Source of the DNA: Planctomycetota bacterium
Lineage (GTDB): Bacteria > Planctomycetota > PLA2 > JAEUHO01
Length of the DNA stretch: 64,000 bases
Reading direction: 5' to 3'
Assembly (NCBI GenBank): GCA_029259775.1
Contig: JAJDEN010000046.1
Location: 1-64,000 of the forward strand
The position numbers and the translations under genes were made by a program. The notes under the pieces were generated by a model. The model saw only the letters and a list, made by a program, of their open reading frames with translations, did no database searches and was not told where the DNA came from. Numbering within the stretch: the first letter of the stretch is position 1; the number at the start of each line of letters is the position of its first letter. Positions 24,487-35,622 of the stretch are shown here, one piece after another.

Positions 24487-25770
24487 ATGAGCGATCCGAC
24501 GCCGTCCGGGTTCCACCGACTCGAAGACGCACTGTCGCGCGAGAAGCGCCTGACCGAGGCCAGTTTTGCGCTGCACACGACGCTCGACCTCGACGAGGTC
24601 CTGCGGCTCATCCTGGAAGCTGCCTGCGAAGGCGTCGGCGCCGACCGCGGGACGGTGTTCGTGCTCTCCGACGACGGGACGGAGCTGTGGTCGAAGGTGC
24701 TGCGCGGCGAAGAGAGCCTCGAGATCCGCTTGCCGCTGGGCCGGGGGATCGCCGGCCAGGTCGCCGAGTCGGGCACGACGATCCGCCTGACGGACGCCTA
24801 CGAGGACGCGCGCTTCGACCGCAGCTGGGACGAGAAGTCGGGCTACCAGACGCGGCAGTTGCTCTGCCAGCCGATCCGTTCGCGCGACGGCTCCGTCGTC
24901 GGCGTCTTCCAACTGCTCAACAAGCGCGCCGGCCTCTTCGACGAGAGCGACGAGACCTACCTCGATGCGCTCTCCGTCCACGCCTCGCTCGCGCTCGAGA
25001 ACGCGCGGCTGCACACGTCCGCGATCGAGAAGGAGCGGCAGGACCGCGAGATCCTTCTCGTGCAGGAGGTCCAGCGTGCCTACCAACCGGAGAAGGCCGC
25101 GCTCACGATCGAGGGCCTGACAGCAGCCGGGCTGAACATCCTCTGCGAAGACGCGAGCGGGGATTACTACGACTTCATCCCCCTCGAGCGCGGCCGCCAC
25201 GCGATCGTGGTCGGCGACGTCTCGGGTCACGGTCTCAAGTCGGCGCTGGTGATGGCGCAGGCCCGCGCCTTCCTGCGCGCCTTCTGCTCGACGCTCCACA
25301 GCCTGGATGACGTCGTCAACAGCCTCGATGCCCGTTTGGCCGAGGATCTCTCGGGCGGCTTGTTCATGAGCCTCTTCATCGCCATCTGCGACCCGGCCAC
25401 CGGCGACCTCGCGTGGTGCAACGCGGGGCACCCGGCCGCGCTCCTGCTGCGCGCCGGGGCCAGCGAGCTCGAGCAGCTCGGGCCGACGGGCCGCATCCTG
25501 GGTGTGCTGCCCGATCCAAACCACACCTGCGGGACGGCCATGGTGCTCGCGCCCGGCGACCAGCTGCTGCTCTACACGGACGGCGCGACCGAGGCGTTCG
25601 ACGCCGACAGGAAGATGTTCGGGGACGAGCGGCTGCACAGCCTCTTCCTCGCGTCAGCCGGCGCCGCCCCGGCCGACGTACTGAATCGCATACGCGCAGC
25701 CGTGGAAGCGTGGACATCGTCCGAGCACCTCGCCGACGACCTCACGTTGGTCTGTGTGCGCAAGACCTAG
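24487..25770 (+). CDS. GAF-domain PP2C (SpoIIE/RsbU-type) serine phosphatase
   Basis: A 427-residue signalling phosphatase. Residues about 20-185 form a GAF sensor domain (LDEVLRLILEAACEGVGADRGTVFVLSDDG ... LPLGRGIAGQVAESG). Residues about 215-427 form a PP2C-like SpoIIE domain with the metal-binding segments GDYYDF, VVGDVSGHGLKSALVMA, YTDGATEAFD and LADDLTLV. Such proteins dephosphorylate anti-sigma-factor antagonists. No antagonist or anti-sigma gene is adjacent. The start at ATG 24487 gives MSDPTPSGF; the longer upstream frame overlaps the phosphodiesterase gene. The ligand of the GAF domain is unknown; a cyclic nucleotide would fit the neighbours. Confidence 0.92.
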   Translation: MSDPTPSGFHRLEDALSREKRLTEASFALHTTLDLDEVLRLILEAACEGVGADRGTVFVLSDDGTELWSKVLRGEESLEIRLPLGRGIAGQVAESGTTIRLTDAYEDARFDRSWDEKSGYQTRQLLCQPIRSRDGSVVGVFQLLNKRAGLFDESDETYLDALSVHASLALENARLHTSAIEKERQDREILLVQEVQRAYQPEKAALTIEGLTAAGLNILCEDASGDYYDFIPLERGRHAIVVGDVSGHGLKSALVMAQARAFLRAFCSTLHSLDDVVNSLDARLAEDLSGGLFMSLFIAICDPATGDLAWCNAGHPAALLLRAGASELEQLGPTGRILGVLPDPNHTCGTAMVLAPGDQLLLYTDGATEAFDADRKMFGDERLHSLFLASAGAAPADVLNRIRAAVEAWTSSEHLADDLTLVCVRKT

Positions 25771-25799
25771 CCGTCGCGACGGTTCGCGCCAGGCGGCTT

Positions 25800-25864
25800 G
25801 AAGCACGTTACGTCGCGTGAAGCACGTTACGTCGCGTGAAGCACGTCACTTCGCGTGAAGCACG
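25800..25864. repeat. 19-bp tandem repeat, three full units plus a partial
   Basis: Units at 25800-25818 and 25819-25837 are identical (GAAGCACGTTACGTCGCGT). The third, 25838-25856, differs at two positions, and a fourth begins at 25857 with GAAGCACG. On the minus strand the third and fourth units encode the last codons (VLHAK, stop) of the cyclase gene, so the repeat looks like duplication of that gene's 3' end into the gap between two convergent genes. Confidence 0.92.
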
Positions 25865-28023
25865 GTGACGCCGTCCCAGGCCGCGCCGTCCAACGCGTCG
25901 AGCACGCCACGGAACCAGGCCACGGGCCCGTCGTCGGGTCGCAGGCGGTCCGCCTCGGCGAGCGACGCGCGCGCGGCATCGACGTCCCCCTCGCGCGCGG
26001 CCGTGAGCGCCGCCTCGAACGCCTCCACGTGGGCCACGAGGTCCTTCGCCGCGCCATCGCGCTCGGCGAGCAGTTCATAGGCCGGAACCGGCGCCTCGCG
26101 GCCGACCACCACGAGCGCGCCGAGACGTTTCACCAGCATCGTCGCACGCACGGCCTCCCCCGTCGTACCTCCGATGAGGATGGACGCGCCGAAGGCCTTG
26201 CCGGCGCCCTCGAGCCGGCTCGCCAGGTTCACGGTGTCGCCCATGCACGTGTAGTCGAAGCGCTGCTCGCTCCCCATGTTGCCGACGACGGCCTCACCCG
26301 AGTTGATGCCGATGCGTACGGTGAACGCGGGCAGCCCCAGCTCGTCCAGCAAGGGCCGCAAGCGCGGTAGATCCCGCTGCACGCGCAGCGCCGCGTGGCA
26401 CGCGCGCAGGGTGTGATCGGGCTGCTCGACCGGATCACCAAAGAACGCCATCACCGCGTCGCCCTCGAACTTATCGACGACGCCGCCCTGCTCCATCACG
26501 GCGGCACAGTGCGCCGTGAGATAGCGGTTGAGCAAGCGCACCAGCTGCGGCGCTTCAAGCTGCGCCGACATACGCGTGAAGTCTGCCACGTCACTGAAGA
26601 GCACGGAAATCGTGCGCGTGCGTCCACCCAGCGCGAGGAGGGTCGGATCACCTTTCAAGGCCTCGATGATCGAGGGCGCCATGTAGCGCCCGAAGGTCCC
26701 CTCGAGCCAGTGGTTGCGGCGTCCCTCGGTGAGGGCTCGGAGGGCGGACGTGCCCCCCCACGTGAGCACGAGGCCGGCCAGCGGCGTGACCAAGTCGTAG
26801 GAAACGCCGCCCCCGAATTGGTGGAACGCCCACCACGCGAAGACCGCACCGCCCAGGAGCGGCACGAGATGCGGGAGCAACCGGCCACGAGCGAACGAGC
26901 CCAGCACGCCCGCGACAAGCGTCAGGAAGTACAGCCACAGGCGGTCCGAGGAGCGCGGCGCGCGTACACGGCCATCGCCATGCAACAGGTTGTCCAGCGC
27001 CGTCGCCTGGAACACGGGACCGTCCATCGTGCCGCCCATCGGACCGGCCACGACGTCCTTGATGCCCGCGACGTTGATGCCGAGGACCACGATCTTGCCG
27101 TCGAGGGCCTGCTTCGCCTCGGGGGGCAGCGCCCCCTCGCTGTCCTTGCGCAGGGCCCAGTCGATCAGTTGGGAAGCTGCCAGGCGCGCATGCGGGCGCC
27201 CGGGCACGTTCACCAAGAACGAACCGTCCGCCATCGTGGCCAGCGCGGGATCGCTGATCTCGGCGCCACCAAGCAGGCGCAGGGTCGCCATGGGGAGCGA
27301 GAGCACCGTGCGCCCACCCCAGCGCCCGAAGGTGTGGCAGCGCCGCGTCACGCCGTCAGCGTCCGTCGGCACGTTCGAGAAGCCCAGCAGCGCGGCGCCC
27401 TCGGCCACGCGACGCACCGGAACCTCGGCCCCGGAACGACGCGGGCCGGCGTGGCCTGCTCCGGGCGGATCGCCCCCGAGACGCGTCGCGGCGGCTGCAA
27501 CACGCGCGGCCACCTCGTACGTGGGCGCATCCGTCAACTCGAAGGCCACGACGGCGCGGCCGAAAGTCGAAAGCGCCGTGCCGTACTCGGTCGCCCCTTC
27601 CGCCTCGATCTCTCGCAGCTGGCGCGCCGCGTCGGGCAGCTTGTCGCCACCCGGCACGTCATCGGGGCCCGCGCCGCGATCGAGGTGCAGGATGTCCACC
27701 AGGAGCGCCCGGGCGCCACCCTCGCGCAGCACGTTCACCAGGTGGGCGTTGTACTCGAGCGGCCACGGCCACCGCACGCCGAGTTGGCGGTTCACGTCGG
27801 CCAGGTCGCTGTCGTGGATCTGCACGATCACGATGCGGGGATCGGGATCGCGCCGGTCGGCAAAGTGACGTGTGCGCACGTCGACGAGGCGCAGCTCGAG
27901 CGACTCGACGAGATCCGTGCCGCGCAGCAGCGTGAGGGCACACGCTGCGGCAGCACCCACCGCCGCGCCAAGAAGCACGCGGCGCGCCGTCGTGAGCGTC
28001 GAGAGTCGCGGAATCCTCGCCAT
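25846..28023 (-). CDS. CHASE2-domain adenylate cyclase (class III) with C-terminal helical repeats
   Basis: A 725-residue membrane receptor cyclase. An N-terminal helix (about 14-33) is followed by an extracytoplasmic CHASE2 sensor (about 45-350, with RIVIVQIHDSDLAD, GARALLVDILHLDRG and IVVLGINVAGIKDVV). Three membrane helices lie at about 362-425 and the class III catalytic domain at about 465-640. The catalytic residues are complete: metal aspartates D478 (FSDVADF) and D522, adenine-specifying K518 and T592, and transition-state N599 and R603. Threonine at the second specificity position is the class IIIb pattern. The last 70 residues look like TPR helices. It lies 3 bp after the M48 protease gene. 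Confidence 0.95.
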   Translation of the reverse strand: MARIPRLSTLTTARRVLLGAAVGAAAACALTLLRGTDLVESLELRLVDVRTRHFADRRDPDPRIVIVQIHDSDLADVNRQLGVRWPWPLEYNAHLVNVLREGGARALLVDILHLDRGAGPDDVPGGDKLPDAARQLREIEAEGATEYGTALSTFGRAVVAFELTDAPTYEVAARVAAAATRLGGDPPGAGHAGPRRSGAEVPVRRVAEGAALLGFSNVPTDADGVTRRCHTFGRWGGRTVLSLPMATLRLLGGAEISDPALATMADGSFLVNVPGRPHARLAASQLIDWALRKDSEGALPPEAKQALDGKIVVLGINVAGIKDVVAGPMGGTMDGPVFQATALDNLLHGDGRVRAPRSSDRLWLYFLTLVAGVLGSFARGRLLPHLVPLLGGAVFAWWAFHQFGGGVSYDLVTPLAGLVLTWGGTSALRALTEGRRNHWLEGTFGRYMAPSIIEALKGDPTLLALGGRTRTISVLFSDVADFTRMSAQLEAPQLVRLLNRYLTAHCAAVMEQGGVVDKFEGDAVMAFFGDPVEQPDHTLRACHAALRVQRDLPRLRPLLDELGLPAFTVRIGINSGEAVVGNMGSEQRFDYTCMGDTVNLASRLEGAGKAFGASILIGGTTGEAVRATMLVKRLGALVVVGREAPVPAYELLAERDGAAKDLVAHVEAFEAALTAAREGDVDAARASLAEADRLRPDDGPVAWFRGVLDALDGAAWDGVTVLHAK

Positions 28024-28026
28024 GCC

Positions 28027-29568
28027 CTACTTGGGCTGGGCCGCGGCGCGGTTCAGGGACGTGCGGAAACGCTTGTCGCGCGCCTCCACCAGGGCCGAGC
28101 GCGCCTGGAAGGGCTTCAACGCACCGATGACCGGGACCAGGGCCTGTGCGCGCGCCTGGGGCGACGCATGCGTCGCACCGCGCACATGCCGATGACTGTC
28201 GCCACCGAGACGTCGCAGGAGGCTCTGGAGCCCGACGTGGTCGTACCACACGTCGAACAGCAGCCAGGTGCCTTCCTTGTCCGCGGCGAACTCCAAGCTG
28301 CGGCCGTAGCCGTGGTTGATGGCGGTGCCCGACATCTTGTCGGCCACCTGGCCGAAGAATCGGGTGAGCCCCTGCGCGAAGCTGCTGCCGGTAACGGCGC
28401 CGCCAACCCGCGCGAGCCCCTTCACGAAGCTCGGGAACTCGCGGCTCTGCCGGATCAGCTTCTCACCGTGCTGCTTGGTGATGTGAGCCAGTTCGTGCGC
28501 CAAGACGCCGGCGAGCTCCGCCTCGTTCCGACATGCCTGGACCGCGCCGCGCGTGAGGAGCACGAAGCCGCCGGGGCCGCTGATGCCGTTGACCTCGTCG
28601 CTGTCGAGGACCTCGAAGTGGTAGCCGCCGAAGTTCGCCGGGATGCGCGAGCTGAGGCGTACGAGCGCTTCGCCGACGAGCCGCACGTAGCGGCGGCGTC
28701 CGGCGTCCTTGTCGACGCCATACTGCGCGATGGCCTTGGCCGCTACCGCACGTCCCAGGTAGTACTCCTGCTGCGGCGTGAACTTCAGCTTGACCTGGGC
28801 GGCGTAGTCGGACGCGCTCTCGATCACCGACTCGGTGACGCGCTGGCCCTTGCTCCCCGCGCCGAGGCGCCGGGCCGCTTCCCCGCCGAGCTTGCCGAGC
28901 AATCCGCCGCCCGTCGTGCCGCCGCGCGGCTTCGAGACCTTGCGAGGCGAGGCCGCGACGCGGCCGGGCCGTGTGAAATCGCGACCGGCGCGGCCCAGGC
29001 TGCCGTCGTCGATGAACGTCAAGGCGTCGGCCGGATGCAGGGCCGCCGTGGCGGCCTCCATCGCGTCCACGAGGCGGTAGGCGCGCTCGAGCCCCTTGCG
29101 TGTCGTACGGAAGCGCCTCTCCGTGCCGGCGTCAAGCTGACGTCCGGCCGCGCTGACTTCGCTCGCGCTGGTCCCGGTGCTACCCGACGACGTGAGGTGC
29201 GGCGGCTTGGGGTTCTTGTTGAGGGCCGACGGCTCGACGGTTTCCCAAGCGCGGAGCCATCCGGTCTGCGCCTTGCGGCTGCCCGCCGCGACCGTGCGGA
29301 CCCGAAGCCAGCTCTTGCTGCGCTCCAGCACCTTCATCCGCGTGCCGTAGGGCAGCGTGGCGACGGCAGCCCCGAGCGAGGAGGCCTTCGCCCGCAGCGC
29401 AACACCGCGCTTGCTGAAGGTGAGACGCGTCTGGCCGACCTTGGCGTCGACGGGGGCCGCGGTCACAGACCCTGCCGTTCCGTTCAGGAGGATGGGCAGG
29501 ACGAGGGCCAGGACCAGCATGATGAGCAGCGCGGGAACCACGGCGCAACCAAGAGCACGGACGAACAT
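28027..29568 (-). CDS. M48-family zinc metalloprotease with SH3-like N-terminal domain
   Basis: A 513-residue exported or anchored protease. After a signal or anchor helix (about 11-28), residues 45-112 look like a bacterial SH3 domain (GVALRAKASSLGAAVATLPYGTRMKVLERSKSWLRVRT ... GWLRAWE). A long basic linker follows. The protease domain starts near 265, with zinc motif HELAH at 358-362 and third ligand E426 in LEFAADKEG, the ExxxD-type pattern of M48 peptidases such as BepA and LoiP. Of two closely spaced ATGs I chose the one six bases after GGAG. It is cotranscribed with the CHASE2 cyclase downstream (3-bp gap). Confidence 0.92.
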   Translation of the reverse strand: MFVRALGCAVVPALLIMLVLALVLPILLNGTAGSVTAAPVDAKVGQTRLTFSKRGVALRAKASSLGAAVATLPYGTRMKVLERSKSWLRVRTVAAGSRKAQTGWLRAWETVEPSALNKNPKPPHLTSSGSTGTSASEVSAAGRQLDAGTERRFRTTRKGLERAYRLVDAMEAATAALHPADALTFIDDGSLGRAGRDFTRPGRVAASPRKVSKPRGGTTGGGLLGKLGGEAARRLGAGSKGQRVTESVIESASDYAAQVKLKFTPQQEYYLGRAVAAKAIAQYGVDKDAGRRRYVRLVGEALVRLSSRIPANFGGYHFEVLDSDEVNGISGPGGFVLLTRGAVQACRNEAELAGVLAHELAHITKQHGEKLIRQSREFPSFVKGLARVGGAVTGSSFAQGLTRFFGQVADKMSGTAINHGYGRSLEFAADKEGTWLLFDVWYDHVGLQSLLRRLGGDSHRHVRGATHASPQARAQALVPVIGALKPFQARSALVEARDKRFRTSLNRAAAQPK

Positions 29569-29700
29569 CGGCATCTCCACGTACGGGCAGTCGCGTCCCA
29601 GGGTACCGCTGGACGGAGCCGGCGGCATCCGTTCGATTGCGCCATCGCCCCCCCGCCCCGAGGCGCTGGTGGGCCCCGCCCGATCCGGGCCTACCGAGCC

Positions 29701-32076
<2,376 letters not shown>

Positions 32077-32406
32077 CCACGACTCCTAGCCGTCGCCGCG
32101 CCCCGGCTCGACGAGAGCCGGCTCGGTGCGACGCGTGTGGTGTGGTGCACCAAAGGGCCTTCCCCAGGGACATGCCGCGGGAACGTCCCCCAAGGACATC
32201 CCGCCGCTCCTGGCGAACGCGCGGCCGACTCGGGAGCCCTGACCCGAGATGCGCGACTCGGCTGCGCCTCCCCATCCTACCCGGGACGGCACAGCGCGCG
32301 CATCCCCGGGCCCCCGGCGCGGAGGCGCGCAAGGACCTGAGCCAGGCACGAAGACCCGGCGGGCGGCCGTGCGCGGGGTGGGGAGCCTCGGGGGTAGCCT
32401 GCGTCC
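32077..32406. other. 330-bp divergent intergenic region, no gene seen
   Basis: This gap separates the divergent HEAT-repeat gene and the 839-residue protein gene, so promoters for both must lie here. I see no ORF with family resemblance, no RNA gene and no convincing -35/-10 pair. The only structure noted is a weak direct repeat (CCCCAGGGACAT at 32162-32173 and CCCCAAGGACAT at 32188-32199). Confidence 0.6.
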
Positions 32407-34926
32407 ATGAGGTTGCTCAGCGCAGTTCTGCTCGCCCTCGCCGTCGCTGCGTCGTGGGCCCCGGGCGCTCAGGCCGAGGACGAGCCGCCCGCCGCCGCTC
32501 GAAGCGCCGTCGTCGTGCTCGACCGGGGCGCCGACGCGCGCAAGGGCAGCGCCTTCGACGCGGCCAACGCGCTGCGCATCTGGAAGTCACTCGAGGCCCA
32601 GGGGGTCGCGACGAGACTGTTGGCCGCCGGCATCAGGAACAGCGGCGCCACGGAACTGGCCGACGTGCCCCCCACGCGGGCCGGGCTCGCCGCGCTCGCC
32701 CAAGACGCCCGCTACGCCTTCGCCGGCCCGACCGACGTTCGCGCGGCGCTCGCGTGGGCGCTCGAGAGCGCGCCGACGGGCCCCGTGGATCTCGTGCTCC
32801 TGGGTCCGTGGAGTCCGACGTCAAAGCCGAAGACGCGCGACAGCAAGAAGGCCAAGGGCGAGGACGCGGATCCGTTGGCGGGAACGATCGCCCGCTGGAA
32901 CGCCAAGGCCCCCAAGGGCAGTCGTGTCCTCTCGGTCGGTGCCGGCCCGGGCCGCGCCGTGCTGAAGGACGCTCGTGGGTTCGCGGGCGACGGCCGCCTC
33001 GTCATCGGCTTCAGCAAGCCGGAGGCAACGACGAAGGGGTTCTCGCCCCTCCCGCGGGTCGGCCAGCCCGCAGCCCTGCTCGAAGCCACGGTGCAGATCA
33101 TCGGCGACCTGCTGCGCATGGGCCCCCGAGCGCGCGGGACGGAGCAAGGCGCCCCGGCCTTGCGTGCGCGCAGCGACATCACCGAAGACGAGCTCACGAC
33201 AACCGCTACCGCCGGCCTGCACAAGGTGGTGGTCGGCCGACGTCCCATCGACGGCCGCACGGTGACGATCACGTTCCAGCGGGCGACGGCCAAGGATCTG
33301 CACTGGCTGGCTCCGGCCCCGGAGGCGCTGACCCTCCGCTGGGACAAGCTCGCGCCGGATGCGCGCCTCGTCGGGCCGGATGAAGCTGCGGTGCCCACGT
33401 TCACGGCGGTGGACGTGGCAGCCGGCGCCCCCGTCTCCGTCTCCTACCGACTGCTGCGTACGCTGGCCGGCCGCACGCCTGCGTGGAAGGTCGCGGCCGA
33501 AGCAGGCAAGCTGCCGCCCGGCCTGACCGTGGGCATCGGCGACGAGGTGCGCACGACGCCGGAGATCGCGGAGACGGAGATCCGCGTCGTCTTCACACCC
33601 GCCGCAGGCAAGCCGCTCGAAGCCCAAGGCGTCATCACGCTCAGCGCCGATGGGATGCCCGAGGTCCTGCGTCTGCCGTTCGAGATCCGCGTGCCGCAGG
33701 GTCGGGCCACGCTTCGCGCCCAGGTGCGCGACGCGGCCTTGCCCCCCGCCGCGGCGGACAAGCTCACGACGATCTCCGTCGTGGCGGAGAACGCCAACGT
33801 GCCGGCCGCCATCCAGATCGTCGCGCGCTGCGACGGTGGGCAGGAGCGTTGGCTGCGCGCGCGCGTCACGTCCCCGGGCGGCGATGTCGCCACCTGGCGT
33901 CTGGACAAGGCGCTGGTGCTCGACGTCGGCGTCGAGCGCACGCTCGCCTTCGACGTGCTCCCCGGCTCGCCGGTGGAACTCGCCTGGCCGTGTCTGGTGA
34001 CGCTCACCCCCAAGGCCATCGACGGCATGGCGTTGAGCGGGGAGGCCGTGATCACCATCCGCCAGCGCCGTCCCCGCATCGTCCTCATCGGCACCGCGCC
34101 CGAGTATCGCCTCGAGGACGAGACGATCGTGGCCGACACCCCGCTGGTCCTGCAGTTGGATGCCGACGGCGGCGACGGGGACTGGCTGCTCGCCCTGCGT
34201 TCGGTCGCGCCGTCCGTGCGCCAGAGCGGGGAGGCGCCCATCGGCTGGCAGGCCGTGACGCGCGGCGAAGGCATGTGGCATCTCGTGCCGACCGGCCGCT
34301 GGAGCGGCCCCACCCCCAGCATCTTCAGTCCCCGGGAGGTACCGCTGGAACTCGAGATCTCGTGGTCCGAGGGAGGGGCGCCCGGCAAGGTCGGCATCCC
34401 CGTGAACGTGCCCGCACGCTGGGGCAAGCGCGGCTTCCTCCTTGTCGCGCTCGCTGCGATGGCGCTGCTCATCGCGCTCATGACCATGACGTTCATGCGG
34501 ACACCGCCCGTGTCAGGCACGCTGCTCTACACGATCGACGGCCTCGGCGGCGCCGTCGGACGGCTCGACCTGGCTCCCGTCGGCCGCCGCGTCCGGACGA
34601 TCACCGCGGACGAAAAGGGCCGCCTCTCGATCGCTGGTGGCGGTGAGGTGATCGGCAAGATCCGGCCGACGCGCGTCGGAGGCATGCTCGAGTACGCCGA
34701 TGCGATGGGCTCGCGCGAGCGGCGGCTGCTCGTGGACGGGCTCTCCCTGCGCACCGATCGGCACCTGGTGCGCTACGTGTCAGGCCGAGCGGCGGCCGCC
34801 GCCGACGCCCCCCTGGATGTGCCCGATCTTCTCGGTCCCGAGTACGACATCGAGACAGGTCGCGTCGGGGACTCGGGTGACGAGGCCTCCGGTGGGCAGG
34901 CAGCGCCGGGCGCCCAGGGCGACTGA
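32407..34926 (+). CDS. large exported membrane-anchored protein of unknown function
   Basis: Not recognised. It has 839 residues: a signal peptide (MRLLSAVLLALAVAASWAPGAQA) and a first domain to about 240 with alternating helix/strand segments (AVVVLDRGADARKGSAFDAANALRIW ... VDLVLLGPWS), reminiscent of a von Willebrand A-like fold but without an intact DxSxS motif. A long beta-rich region of apparent Ig-like domains spans about 260-670. One membrane helix is at about 678-700 (GFLLVALAAMALLIALMTMTFM) and a cytoplasmic tail of about 140 residues ends in an acidic, Gly-rich stretch. The layout resembles surface or BatA/BatD-type proteins, but I cannot assign a family. Confidence 0.85.
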   Translation: MRLLSAVLLALAVAASWAPGAQAEDEPPAAARSAVVVLDRGADARKGSAFDAANALRIWKSLEAQGVATRLLAAGIRNSGATELADVPPTRAGLAALAQDARYAFAGPTDVRAALAWALESAPTGPVDLVLLGPWSPTSKPKTRDSKKAKGEDADPLAGTIARWNAKAPKGSRVLSVGAGPGRAVLKDARGFAGDGRLVIGFSKPEATTKGFSPLPRVGQPAALLEATVQIIGDLLRMGPRARGTEQGAPALRARSDITEDELTTTATAGLHKVVVGRRPIDGRTVTITFQRATAKDLHWLAPAPEALTLRWDKLAPDARLVGPDEAAVPTFTAVDVAAGAPVSVSYRLLRTLAGRTPAWKVAAEAGKLPPGLTVGIGDEVRTTPEIAETEIRVVFTPAAGKPLEAQGVITLSADGMPEVLRLPFEIRVPQGRATLRAQVRDAALPPAAADKLTTISVVAENANVPAAIQIVARCDGGQERWLRARVTSPGGDVATWRLDKALVLDVGVERTLAFDVLPGSPVELAWPCLVTLTPKAIDGMALSGEAVITIRQRRPRIVLIGTAPEYRLEDETIVADTPLVLQLDADGGDGDWLLALRSVAPSVRQSGEAPIGWQAVTRGEGMWHLVPTGRWSGPTPSIFSPREVPLELEISWSEGGAPGKVGIPVNVPARWGKRGFLLVALAAMALLIALMTMTFMRTPPVSGTLLYTIDGLGGAVGRLDLAPVGRRVRTITADEKGRLSIAGGGEVIGKIRPTRVGGMLEYADAMGSRERRLLVDGLSLRTDRHLVRYVSGRAAAAADAPLDVPDLLGPEYDIETGRVGDSGDEASGGQAAPGAQGD

Positions 34927-34948
34927 CACGCGCACGCGTCGCTGGGCC

Positions 34949-35551
34949 CTACGAGGGAAGCGGCGGGCCGGCGTCATCCGCGGGCGGAAGCCCCAGCGCG
35001 GGCGCGTCCTCCGCGACGGAGGGCATGCCGCCGACGGTGCCCTCCTCCGCGCGCACGCCCGCCGCGCGCTCCTCGGCACGCTTGTCGGCGAGTTCGATCG
35101 CCATGTCGACGGCTTCCTCGGGCGTGCGGGCGGCAGGAAGGAAACGATCGAACAACGCGTTCGGATCGAGGTTCCACGTGCCCAGCCCCACGACGGGGAT
35201 GCCGTGCTTGAGCGCGATCGCAATCTCGCTGAGCGTCCCGAGACGACCCGCCACAGCGATGGCCGCTTCGCCCGCCGTGGCGACGAGGACGTTCCGCGCG
35301 TCGCCGAGGCCCGTGGGGATGACGTAGTCGACGTAGGGGTTCGCGTCGTTGCGGTTGTACGTGCGCACGATGCCGATGGTGGTGCCGCCGGCCTCCTTCG
35401 CGCCCATGCAGACGGCTTCCATCACGCCGAACAGTCCGCCGCACACGACGCCGAAGCCGCGCTCGGCAAGCAGTCGTCCGACCTGCGCCGCGTGGTTGTA
35501 GTCGCGGCGGCTGGGGTGGCCGGGTCCGAAGACGGAGATCATGCGCTCCAT
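34949..35551 (-). CDS. LOG/TIGR00725-like nucleotide-binding protein
   Basis: A 200-residue Rossmann-fold protein of the LOG ('lysine decarboxylase'-like, SLOG) superfamily. The phosphate-binding segment CGGLFGVMEAVCMGAKEAGG and the second glycine motif AGRLGTLSEIAIALKHGIPVVG correspond to GGxxGxM and PGGxGTxxE. The PGG is replaced by AGR, as in the TIGR00725 subgroup. LOG enzymes release free base from nucleoside monophosphates; whether this subgroup does is unknown. The start at ATG 35551 gives MERMISVFGPG. The last 45 residues are an acidic Pro/Ala tail outside the fold. Confidence 0.88.
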   Translation of the reverse strand: MERMISVFGPGHPSRRDYNHAAQVGRLLAERGFGVVCGGLFGVMEAVCMGAKEAGGTTIGIVRTYNRNDANPYVDYVIPTGLGDARNVLVATAGEAAIAVAGRLGTLSEIAIALKHGIPVVGLGTWNLDPNALFDRFLPAARTPEEAVDMAIELADKRAEERAAGVRAEEGTVGGMPSVAEDAPALGLPPADDAGPPLPS

Positions 35552-35622
35552 GCCCTGATCATCCGGATCCCGTCGACAGGATGCAACCCACCGTCCCCAG
35601 GACCTGCTCCGAGACCGGGTTC

